Assembly (NCBI RefSeq): GCF_003569785.1
Contig: NZ_KZ983990.1
Coordinates: forward strand, 124,001 to 188,000
DNA length: 64,000 nucleotides
Origin: Leucobacter sp. wl10
GTDB taxonomy: Bacteria > Actinomycetota > Actinomycetes > Actinomycetales > Microbacteriaceae
Direction of reading: 5' to 3'
The notes under the pieces were generated by a model. The model had not been told where the DNA came from and searched no databases. It saw only the letters and a program-made list of their open reading frames with translations. The translations under genes and the position numbers were made by a program. Positions 24,549 through 32,222 of this stretch are shown in pieces (within the stretch, counting starts at the first letter, position 1; each line of letters starts with the position of its first letter).

Positions 24549-25900
24549 GGGTTCACTCCTAGCAGGCCGGGAACGGACTCGATGTAGGTCGTGTGGTGCT
24601 GGGCCGAGCGGAAGTCGTCGAGGGCTATCAGACGGCGCATGAGGGGCACCGTCGTCTTCACCCCTTCGATCCGGCTCTCGCCGAGGGCGCGCACCGCGCG
24701 TGCGATCGCGCGATCGCGATCCGGCGCCCAGACGATGAGCTTGCCGAGCAGCGAATCGTAGAACGGCATCACCGTCTTGCCCGCCGTGAAGCCGAAGTCG
24801 GAGCGTATGCCGGGGCCGCCGGAGCACTCGAGGAGCTCGATCACGCCGGGGCTCGGCATGAAATTGTTGTCGGGGTCCTCCGCGTTGATGCGGAACTCGA
24901 AGGCGTGCCCGTCGAAGCGGATGTCCTCCTGCGCGAAGCCGAGCTTCTCCCCGGCCGCGACGCGGAGCTGCTCGCGCACGAGATCGATGCCGGTGATGGC
25001 CTCGCTGATGGGGTGCTCCACCTGGAGGCGGGTGTTCATCTCGATGAACGCCACCTCTCGGCGATCGGGATCGTAGAGAAACTCGACGGTGCCGGCTCCG
25101 ATGTATCCCACCTGCCGGGCGAGCTCGACCGAGCTGTCCCGCATGCGCTGCCGCACCTCGTCGGGCAGGCCCGGCGCAGGAGCCTCCTCGATGACCTTCT
25201 GCTGACGGCGCTGCATCGAGCAGTCGCGGTCCCCGAGGTGCACCCAGCTCTCGCCGTCTCCCAGCACCTGCACCTCGACGTGGCGCGCACGCGTCACGAA
25301 GCGCTCGAAGTACACTTCGCTCGAGTTGAAGGCTGCGAGAGCCTCTGCCTGCGCGACCTCGACGGTGCTGCGGACCTCCTCGCGGGAGCCGATGAGGCGG
25401 ATGCCGCGGCCTCCCCCGCCGGCGGACGCCTTCACCAGGAGCGGGTAGCCGATCTCGTCCGCGATCGCCTCGATATCGACGGAGGTGTCGAGCGCGCCGG
25501 CGGTACCGGCGAGCGTCGGCACACCGGCGTCGATCGCGGCCTGCCGGGCGCGCGACTTGTCCCCCATCAGTTCGATCGCATCGGGGTTCGGGCCGACCCA
25601 GGTGATGCCGGCCTGCTGCACCTTCCGGGCGAACTCCGCGTTCTCCGAGAGGAATCCGTAGCCCGGGTGGATCGCATCGGCGCCCGTGTCGACGGCGGCC
25701 TGCAGCACGGCCTCGTGGTTGAGGTAACTCAGGTTCGCCGGGGCGGGACCGATGACCGCCGTCTCGTCGGCGAGATCGGCGGCGCTCGACGCCCGATCGG
25801 CCTCGCTCACCACCGCGACGGCTTCGATGCCCATCTCATGCGCCGCGCGGATGATGCGGACGGCGATCTCGCCTCGATTGGCGATGAGTAGCTTCTTCAC
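24545..25900 (-). CDS. Biotin carboxylase (AccC-like) of the pxp operon
   Basis: A 451-residue stand-alone biotin carboxylase. It has KKLLIANRGEIAVRI, HPGYGFLSENAEF, the ATP-grasp glycine loop GGGGRGIR, EMNTRLQVEHPISEAITGIDLV and the biotin-carboxylase C-domain. It carboxylates BCCP-bound biotin using ATP and bicarbonate. GTG 25900 is chosen because TGAGG lies six bases upstream and MKKLLIANRGE is the family start; ATG 25915 lacks a ribosome site. Being between BCCP and PxpB/C suggests a dedicated carboxylase, not fatty-acid synthesis. Confidence 0.93.
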   Translation of the reverse strand: MKKLLIANRGEIAVRIIRAAHEMGIEAVAVVSEADRASSAADLADETAVIGPAPANLSYLNHEAVLQAAVDTGADAIHPGYGFLSENAEFARKVQQAGITWVGPNPDAIELMGDKSRARQAAIDAGVPTLAGTAGALDTSVDIEAIADEIGYPLLVKASAGGGGRGIRLIGSREEVRSTVEVAQAEALAAFNSSEVYFERFVTRARHVEVQVLGDGESWVHLGDRDCSMQRRQQKVIEEAPAPGLPDEVRQRMRDSSVELARQVGYIGAGTVEFLYDPDRREVAFIEMNTRLQVEHPISEAITGIDLVREQLRVAAGEKLGFAQEDIRFDGHAFEFRINAEDPDNNFMPSPGVIELLECSGGPGIRSDFGFTAGKTVMPFYDSLLGKLIVWAPDRDRAIARAVRALGESRIEGVKTTVPLMRRLIALDDFRSAQHHTTYIESVPGLLGVNP

Positions 25901-25935
25901 GGTTGCCTCATTCATCAAGTGTCTGCGCGACGCCG

Positions 25936-26172
25936 CTAGTCGATGGTCGCGATCACGTCGCCGGGGCCGACCATCCCCAGGTCATCGATCTGGAACGCGG
26001 TGAGTACGCCGGCCGCTTCGGAGCGCACTTCGGTGAACTGCTTCATGATCTCGATGAGGCCGATCGTCTGACCCTCCTCGACGGTGTCGCCGACCTCGAC
26101 GAAGGGGTCCTTGTCCGGGCCCGGACGACGGTAGAAGATGCCGGGAAGCGGTGCGGTGATCTGCGAACTCAT
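25936..26172 (-). CDS. Biotin carboxyl carrier protein (short, single biotinyl domain)
   Basis: A 78-residue protein consisting only of a biotinyl domain. The biotinylated lysine is K44 in EIMKQF, where most BCCPs have EAMKM. PLPGIFYRRPGPDKDPFVEVGDTVEEGQTIGLI matches the BCCP first half. It lacks the Ala/Pro-rich linker of AccB, and its first residue is near the domain boundary. It would shuttle carboxyl groups from the neighbouring biotin carboxylase to an acceptor, presumably on PxpB/PxpC. Encoded between pxpA and the carboxylase. Confidence 0.92.
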   Translation of the reverse strand: MSSQITAPLPGIFYRRPGPDKDPFVEVGDTVEEGQTIGLIEIMKQFTEVRSEAAGVLTAFQIDDLGMVGPGDVIATID

Positions 26173-26267
26173 GGGTGTGTTTCTCTTTTCCTTGGGGTGG
26201 GGCGCCGTGCTCGGGCGGGGCGCACCGCGCGGCGAGGTTCGTCGCCTATCGACGGCGGAGTGGAGAC

Positions 26268-27002
26268 CTAGCCTCCGAGGACCTTGCGCACGGCCGTGGC
26301 TACCTCGACGGCGTTCGGGGTGTCCGAGTGCACGCAGACGCTCGAGAAGGAGATCGAGAGCTCGGTGCCGTCGTTCGCGAGGACCACGCCTTCGTCGAGA
26401 ACGCGCTGTACCCGCTCGGCCGCCGCGGCGGGATCGGTGGCGTGCGGTTGACGGAGGATGATGAGCCCGCCCTCCGCGTTGTAGTCGAGATCGACGTAGA
26501 GCTCACCGACGAACTCCACGCCCTCCCGCTCCGCCACGCGCTGGTGCGCCGAGCCCGCGATGCCGAAGACGGGCACGCCGAAGTCCTTCGCCACGCGCAC
26601 AGCTCCGGCCATGAGCTGCTCGTCGCGCGCGAGCATGCCGTAGAGGGAGCCGTGCGGCTTGATGTGATTGAGCGGCATTCCGTGCTTGGTCAGGAAGCCG
26701 GCGAGCGCGCCCACCTGATAGCGGACGATGCTCTCGACCTCCTCGGGGGTGAGCTTCATCTCTCGGCGCCCGAAGCCGGTCAGGTCGGGAAGACCGGGAT
26801 GCGCGCCGACGCGCACCCCGTGCTCCTTGGCGAGTGCGACCGTCTCGTCCATGACGCTCGGGTCTCCCGCGTGGAACCCGCAGGCCGCGTTGGCGACGTC
26901 GATGATGGTCATCAGCGCGGGGTCGTTGCCGAAGCGGTGCAGTCCGAAGCCCTCGCCCATATCGGAGTTCAGAGTCAGATTCTCACGGCTTTGTGCATCC
27001 AT
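26268..27002 (-). CDS. pxpA: 5-oxoprolinase subunit PxpA (LamB/YcsF family)
   Basis: A 244-residue LamB/YcsF protein: LNSDMGEGFGLHRFGND, ANAACGFHAGDPSVM, VRVGAHPGLPDLTGFGRREM, HIKPHGSLYG and VCVHSDTPNAVEVA are all diagnostic. It is a (beta/alpha)-barrel subunit that, with PxpBC, hydrolyses 5-oxoproline or a related lactam. ATG 27002 lies six bases after TAGCTT (minus strand), so the operon is probably leaderless. First gene of a six-gene operon, divergent from a PucR regulator. Confidence 0.95.
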   Translation of the reverse strand: MDAQSRENLTLNSDMGEGFGLHRFGNDPALMTIIDVANAACGFHAGDPSVMDETVALAKEHGVRVGAHPGLPDLTGFGRREMKLTPEEVESIVRYQVGALAGFLTKHGMPLNHIKPHGSLYGMLARDEQLMAGAVRVAKDFGVPVFGIAGSAHQRVAEREGVEFVGELYVDLDYNAEGGLIILRQPHATDPAAAAERVQRVLDEGVVLANDGTELSISFSSVCVHSDTPNAVEVATAVRKVLGG

Positions 27003-27038
27003 GCACCCAAGCTACGTCGCCCGCGCGCAAATCGTTAC

Positions 27039-27077
27039 TGTGCATATGCAAGAATTATTGAGCTTTGATCATGCACA
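27039..27077. promoter_or_regulatory. Operator-like dyads between pxpA and its divergent PucR gene
   Basis: TGTGCAT (27039-27045) and ATGCACA (27071-27077) form a perfect 7-bp inverted repeat. The left half also contains the palindrome TGCATATGCA (27041-27050), and TGATCA lies beside the right half. The AT-rich spacer contrasts with the flanks. PucR binding is inferred from position only. Confidence 0.5.
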
Positions 27078-27095
27078 ACGTAGAACGGCGGCCGC

Positions 27096-28562
27096 ATGCG
27101 CGTAGCTGATCTTCTCACCGAGCCCTCGCTGCAGCTCCGCCTCGAGACCCCCTCGGGAACGGACCGACTGAGCTGGGAGGTGAGCAGATGCGCACCCACC
27201 GAGCACCTCGACCCCACACCCTTCCTCGACACGAATGTGCTGCTGCTCACCTCTGGCATCGGCATGAACTTCACCGAGCAGAGCATCTGGGACGCGTACG
27301 TCGAACGGCTCACCCGCGTGCCCGTCGCGGCGCTCGCCTTCGCCGTCGGCGCGGCGTACGACACCCTGCCGAAGGGGCTCGTCTCCGCCTGCACCCGCTA
27401 CGACGTCCCGCTGTTCGAGGTGCCGACCACGGTGCCGCTGCTGAAGATCGGGCAGCACGTCGACAGCGTGCTGCAGGCGGAGCGCATCGAGCTCATCGAC
27501 CGCGGCTGGTCGCTCGCGGACGAGTGCGCCCGCCTCGCCAGCCAGGGCGCGGAGATCACCACGCTCCTCGCCGCCATCTACGCGGCGCTCGAGCTCCCCA
27601 TCGCCGTCTACGACGCCTTCGACGCCCTGATCGCGCAGTACCCGGAGGCGGTCACCTGGCGCACCGGGGCCGGTCGGGCCTCCCAGCCGGACGCCCTCAC
27701 CGTGTCGCTGCCGATGGGGCTGCGCAACCCGTGCCAGCTCGCGGTGCAGCGCTACGGCTCGACCGCCGAGATCGAGTCTCTGCTCGCTCCCGTCACCTCG
27801 ATCCTCGCCCTGCAGCTGAACCGCTCGGTGGTCGTCGATGCGAGCAGCCAGCGCGACATGCTGCGGTTCGTGAACCGCTGCGTCGGGTGGTCGGAGTTCA
27901 CCCGCAGCGACGTCGCCGACGCCTTCCAGGAGCTGGGCCTCAGCCGCCGCGCCGAGACGGCGTTGCTCGTGGCCGACATGACGGGCGAGCACTCCGCTGC
28001 GGCGTGGCAGGTGCGCGTCGCGCTGCACAACGCGTTCCACGACGTGCGCGTGGCCGAGCTGGACGAGCACATGATCGCCCTCGCCCAGTTCCCGCGCGAC
28101 GACTTCTCCACGGTTGCGGGCCGCATCCTGCAGATGGAGCCGGCCGTCCCTCTCGTGCTCAGGCAGCCGTCGCGCACGGTCGACGAGCTGCGCATCGCCC
28201 TCGTGCACGCGCTCGACCTCGTGCGGCACATCGACAAGCCCTGCTCCGCCCCGATCCTCGGCCTGAGCGCCGTCGTCGCGGCGGCCGCCGGACGCGGTGC
28301 GCGCGAGTCGGCCGAGCGGTTCCTCGCCCCCCTCATCCTGCACGACGAGCAGCGCGCGACCGAGCTGCTGCCGACGTTGCGCACCTGGCTGCGCAACGAC
28401 GCCCACCTCGCCCGCACCTGCGAGGAGCTCTACATCCACCGCAATTCGCTCAGCTATCGGCTGCGCCGCATCGAGGACATCATCGGCATCTCCCTCGACA
28501 CCCTCGACGGCCGCGCCACCTGCCTCATGGCCCTGCGGCTCGTCGACCTCGAGCCCTACTGA
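27096..28562 (+). CDS. PucR-family transcriptional regulator
   Basis: A 488-residue regulator: N-terminal PucR (PurC-like) sensory domain (about 1-125, MRVADLLTEPSLQLRLETPSG ... FLDTNVLLLTSGIGM), a central GGDEF-like CdaR region and a C-terminal HTH_30 (ARTCEELYIHRNSLSYRLRRIEDIIG, about 445-470). PucR regulators activate purine, hydantoin and lactam catabolism. It is divergent from the pxp operon and convergent with the NCS1 permease, and probably controls the former. Confidence 0.93.
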   Translation: MRVADLLTEPSLQLRLETPSGTDRLSWEVSRCAPTEHLDPTPFLDTNVLLLTSGIGMNFTEQSIWDAYVERLTRVPVAALAFAVGAAYDTLPKGLVSACTRYDVPLFEVPTTVPLLKIGQHVDSVLQAERIELIDRGWSLADECARLASQGAEITTLLAAIYAALELPIAVYDAFDALIAQYPEAVTWRTGAGRASQPDALTVSLPMGLRNPCQLAVQRYGSTAEIESLLAPVTSILALQLNRSVVVDASSQRDMLRFVNRCVGWSEFTRSDVADAFQELGLSRRAETALLVADMTGEHSAAAWQVRVALHNAFHDVRVAELDEHMIALAQFPRDDFSTVAGRILQMEPAVPLVLRQPSRTVDELRIALVHALDLVRHIDKPCSAPILGLSAVVAAAAGRGARESAERFLAPLILHDEQRATELLPTLRTWLRNDAHLARTCEELYIHRNSLSYRLRRIEDIIGISLDTLDGRATCLMALRLVDLEPY

Positions 28563-28564
28563 GA

Positions 28565-28611
28565 TCGGGCCGCGGGATCGGCGGGCGAGCCCGACGGATC
28601 CCGCGGCCCGA
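28565..28611. terminator. Bidirectional terminator between pucR and the NCS1 permease
   Basis: TCGGGCCGCGGGATC (28565-28579) and its exact reverse complement (28597-28611) form a 15-bp stem with a 17-base loop. It starts two bases after the pucR stop and lies 26 bases from the convergent permease stop. Confidence 0.85.
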
Positions 28612-28637
28612 GCCCGGACGGCAGCGCCGTCGACCGG

Positions 28638-30023
28638 TCAGCCGACGACCCTGATGAGGCCGGTGCGGCTCGACGGATTGGCCTTCCACAGGGCGGCGTA
28701 CACCGCCGCGGAGAGCGCCACGGTCAGGATGGGGCCCCAGGTGGCGCCGATGCCCGCGAGATCCGCGTTGAAGCTGCCGAGCTGCAGGAACACCAGACCG
28801 ACCACGGTGCCGATGATCCAGGCGATCAGGCCGTTCGAGTTGAACGCCCGGTAGTGCTGATCACCGATGGCCGCGTGCTCCTGGTGCTTGCCGCGCGATA
28901 CGAGGATGTGCGTGAGCGCGATCGCCACCCAGGCCGTCACCAGCACGCCCTGCCAGGCGAGGGCCAGCAGCAGGTACCGCACGATCGGCAGGAGCATCAG
29001 CAGGTAGATGATGATCGAGGAGATCAGGATCCAGACGATGTTCGGCATCCGGATGCGCAGCCGCTCGCCGAACGCCCGGAGGTTCGCCGCGCCCAGGTAG
29101 TAGTTCGCCGTGTTGATGCGCGTCTGCGACACCCAGATCACGAGCAGGCCGAGGATGCCCATCATGGAGACCAGACCGCCGGCCAGCCCCGTCTCGGAGA
29201 CCTCCACGCCGGGGATCGTGAACGTGAGGAATACGCCGACGAACGCCGCGAAGCCGTAGGCGAGCGTGTAGAACACACAGCCGAAGGTGACGTTCTGATG
29301 GAACTTGATGTCCTGGCGCTTGCCGAGGGCGGCGTAGTCCATCGTGAACATCATCATGATCCAGATGCCCATGTAGCCGGCGAACACGGCGAGCCAGCCG
29401 GGACCGCCCATCGCGAACGGCACCGGCCCCACGTCCTGGGTGATCCACGTATCGCTGAAGCCGTACTGCACGCCGGCCCAGATCACCGCCGCGACGAGGC
29501 CGAAGAAGTAGATCGGCATCAGCCAGCCGTTCAGCTTGTCGAGGAAGCGCCGCGCACCGCCGAGGATCAGCGGCGTGGAGTAGATCACGACGATCAGGCT
29601 CCACATCCACATCTCGCCGCCGAACATCTCCATGAAGGCGTAGGCGATGATGGAGCCCTCGAACACGGCGTAGTAGATGGCGACGAGCGCGAAGATGATC
29701 GTGGCGATCGTCGACCCCGCGGTGCCGAGGATGGTGCGCGAGAACTGGGCGACGGTGGTGCGGTTGTTCAGCGCGTACTTCGAGAGCACGGCGTTGATGA
29801 GGCCGTAGGCGATGATCGTCAGGACGATCCCGATGATGGCGTTGACGGTGCCGTAGGCCGAGGCCATCGCGGCGCCGATGTAGACGAAGAAGAAGGCGCT
29901 CGCGACGCCGTAGAAGGCCATCGCGAGCGAGCCGCGCTTCATCTGGTCTTCGTCGTCGCCCTCGCGGGCGAGGGCGTCGGTGGCTTCGACGTCGTCGTTA
30001 GTCCCTGTCAGATTGATGTTCAC
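28638..30023 (-). CDS. NCS1-type purine/cytosine/hydantoin permease-family transporter
   Basis: A 461-residue membrane protein with about 12 helices. The pattern LAMAFYGVASAFFFVYIGAAMASAYGTVNAIIGI and later QTRINTANYYLGAANLRAF fits the cytosine/purine/uracil/allantoin permease group. GTG 30023 is preferred because GGAGG lies eight bases upstream; ATG 30038 has no ribosome site. Set between two ring-opening enzyme systems, it is the likely importer of their cyclic amide substrate. The exact substrate is not readable from sequence. Confidence 0.88.
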   Translation of the reverse strand: MNINLTGTNDDVEATDALAREGDDEDQMKRGSLAMAFYGVASAFFFVYIGAAMASAYGTVNAIIGIVLTIIAYGLINAVLSKYALNNRTTVAQFSRTILGTAGSTIATIIFALVAIYYAVFEGSIIAYAFMEMFGGEMWMWSLIVVIYSTPLILGGARRFLDKLNGWLMPIYFFGLVAAVIWAGVQYGFSDTWITQDVGPVPFAMGGPGWLAVFAGYMGIWIMMMFTMDYAALGKRQDIKFHQNVTFGCVFYTLAYGFAAFVGVFLTFTIPGVEVSETGLAGGLVSMMGILGLLVIWVSQTRINTANYYLGAANLRAFGERLRIRMPNIVWILISSIIIYLLMLLPIVRYLLLALAWQGVLVTAWVAIALTHILVSRGKHQEHAAIGDQHYRAFNSNGLIAWIIGTVVGLVFLQLGSFNADLAGIGATWGPILTVALSAAVYAALWKANPSSRTGLIRVVG

Positions 30024-30114
30024 GGTGGATACCTCCATTGGTATACGGGCGGGGAAGGGGTGGCGGATTGCAGGCGGTGAACTCCTAGCGCGCCCTCAAT
30101 TGTGTGGGGACGGT

Positions 30115-30135
30115 CAGCCCATAACTATTGGGCTG
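30115..30135. promoter_or_regulatory. Perfect inverted repeat upstream of the NCS1 permease gene
   Basis: CAGCCCA-N7-TGGGCTG is a perfect 7-bp inverted repeat in an AT-richer stretch about 90 bases before the permease start. On the minus strand the spacer (ATAGTTA) resembles a -10. It may be an operator for one of the PucR proteins. Confidence 0.5.
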
Positions 30136-30233
30136 AAGCCAGTAACCGATATTGATTTTTCAGGCTTTTGCACAAGATGAGCTGCGGAACCGGGAAGACC
30201 GTGAGCCGAGCACCGCCTCTCCGGCCCGCCCCG

Positions 30234-32222
30234 TCAGTCCGACCAGTGGGCTGCGGAACGGCGGAGCATCTGCGCGCGATGCTGCCGGGTGGTCTCCTCG
30301 AAGAGCTCGCCCGTGCCCCAGTCGAGGATGACGCCGTAACGGCGAATCACATCGAGCAGGCCGATCTCGCCGGCTCGGTACTTCGCCGCGATCTCCTCCG
30401 GCCCCACCTCGAGCCACCCGGCCCGGTGCTCGCGGATCCAAGCCCGCTTCTCGGCGGTGGCCTCGCGGTCGATCTCGTACCGATCCAGCGCGGGATCGAC
30501 GGGAGTGATCACCACCCCGTAGTCCTCCGCCGCCCGCTCGGGCGAGACGTACTGATCGATCACGTCTTCCAGCACCTCCTCCGGCGGACGCTCGAGCGGG
30601 TCCCCGAACCCGCCGCCGCCCGCCGAAGGGCGGTAGAAGGCGTCGCCCGGCTGCACGGGCACCGAGGAGAAGATCGAACCCAGGAACCGCTCGTTCTCGG
30701 TGCCCCGATTGAGCCACACCCCGTGCGGAATCGACGGCAGGCCGCCCTCGATTCCCCAGGTGATCGAGCGAGCGCGATCGCAGCAGTAGCTCATGACCGT
30801 GGCATCGGCGTCGGTGATGGTGCCGCCCTTCTCGATGCCGCAGCCGCCGCGGAACCGGCCGGGCCCGCCGGAGTCGGTGCCGATCCGGTGCATCGAGGTG
30901 ATGACCGGCGAGAGCCGCTCCTGGCCCTCGCAGGGCTGCACCGCGAGGCCCGCGCCGAACACGGGCGCGGTGGCGCTCGACCCGTCCTTGTTCGCCCGGC
31001 CGCCCCAGCCGCCGGCCATCCAGTCGTACCACATGAAGTAGGGCTTGCTCTCGATGCGGGCGTCACGGCCTCCGACGAGCAGGTACTCCAGGTTGAAGGC
31101 GCAGGCCATCGCCCGTTCCGGCATGATCTTCGACCAGAGCTCGAAGATCCCGTTCATGAGCTTCTCGTACGGGCCCGACACCGTGCCCGTGACCGCGTAC
31201 GGCCACCCCGCGTTCACCACAGTCCCCTCGGGTCCGATGTCTGCGGTGACCGCCGCGTAGAAGCCGGAGTTCAGGGGCACATCGGGGAAGAACGTCTTCG
31301 TCCCGGCGTAGATCGCGGAGAACGTCGTGCCGTACCCCGAATTGAGGAACGTCTTGACGACCGGGCCTCCCTTGACGTCGTAGTGGATGCCCTGCCCGTC
31401 GAGCGTCATCGTGATCTCCACGGGAACGAGCCCCTCTCCGGCGCCAGGGTCGAGGTCGAGATAGTCGACGGTCGACCAGCTGCCGCGCGGATACCCCTCG
31501 AGCCGGCGGCGCACGGTGCGCTCGACGTAGTCCTGCGTCTCCTGCATCGCGAGCACGACGGTCTCCGTGCCGTAGCGATCGACGAGGCGCAGCACCTCCC
31601 GCTCGCACACCGCGGTCGCCTCCGACTGGGCGTGGAGATCCCCCATCGCCTGGTCCGGCGCGCGCGTGTTCGAGACCAGCAGCTGGGCGACGTCGTGCAG
31701 ATACACGCCCCTCGACCAGATGCGCACCGGCGTGATGCGCAGTCCCTCGGAGAAGTGCTCGGAGGCCGACACGTCGAACGAGCCGGGAACATTGCCGCCG
31801 ATGTCGGCCCAGTGCCCCTTGTTCTGCGCGAAGGCGATGATCCTGCCCTCGGAGAAGACGGGGCGCACGAAGGAGACGTCGTTGAGGTGGGTGCCGCCGC
31901 GGTACGGGTCGTTGATCGCGAAGACGTCACCGGGGTGGATGTCGTCGCCGAACTCCTCGAGCACGGCCTTGCACTGGAAGTGGAGCGTGCCGACGTGCAC
32001 GGCGATGTCGCCCGACCCCTGCATCACCGTGTTGCCGCGGGCGTCGCACAGCGCCGACGAGAAGTCGCGGGAGTAGATGACGAAGGAGTAGCAGGTGCGG
32101 AGGATCTGCTCGCTCATCAGGTCGACGCTCGTGGCGAAGGCGTTCTTCAGCACCTCGAACGTCACCGGGTCGAGCGTGGTCTCGCGGACCAGGGTTGCGG
32201 ACGGAGAAGCGTTCTCGCTCAT
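30234..32222 (-). CDS. hyuB: Hydantoinase B / 5-oxoprolinase beta-type subunit
   Basis: A 662-residue HyuB-family protein. It contains LKNAFATSVDLMSEQILRTCYSF, DARGNTVMQGSGDIAVHVGT, GDVFAINDPYRGGTHLNDVSFVRPVF, and a Gly-rich RFRGGCGIEKGG. The C-terminal extension is about 100 residues longer than in many HyuB proteins and resembles the acetophenone/acetone-carboxylase alpha-type subunit family. With HyuA it catalyses ATP-dependent ring opening of N-methylhydantoin, 5-oxoproline or similar compounds; some relatives carboxylate ketones. Its ATG shares one base with the hyuA stop (TGATG). Confidence 0.92.
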   Translation of the reverse strand: MSENASPSATLVRETTLDPVTFEVLKNAFATSVDLMSEQILRTCYSFVIYSRDFSSALCDARGNTVMQGSGDIAVHVGTLHFQCKAVLEEFGDDIHPGDVFAINDPYRGGTHLNDVSFVRPVFSEGRIIAFAQNKGHWADIGGNVPGSFDVSASEHFSEGLRITPVRIWSRGVYLHDVAQLLVSNTRAPDQAMGDLHAQSEATAVCEREVLRLVDRYGTETVVLAMQETQDYVERTVRRRLEGYPRGSWSTVDYLDLDPGAGEGLVPVEITMTLDGQGIHYDVKGGPVVKTFLNSGYGTTFSAIYAGTKTFFPDVPLNSGFYAAVTADIGPEGTVVNAGWPYAVTGTVSGPYEKLMNGIFELWSKIMPERAMACAFNLEYLLVGGRDARIESKPYFMWYDWMAGGWGGRANKDGSSATAPVFGAGLAVQPCEGQERLSPVITSMHRIGTDSGGPGRFRGGCGIEKGGTITDADATVMSYCCDRARSITWGIEGGLPSIPHGVWLNRGTENERFLGSIFSSVPVQPGDAFYRPSAGGGGFGDPLERPPEEVLEDVIDQYVSPERAAEDYGVVITPVDPALDRYEIDREATAEKRAWIREHRAGWLEVGPEEIAAKYRAGEIGLLDVIRRYGVILDWGTGELFEETTRQHRAQMLRRSAAHWSD

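Noticed and set aside
24545-26172. Housekeeping acetyl-CoA carboxylase accB/accC
   Set aside because: Position inside the pxp operon, the unusually short BCCP and the atypical EIMKQF biotin motif favour a dedicated enzyme. This stays an inference until the genome is checked for other copies.
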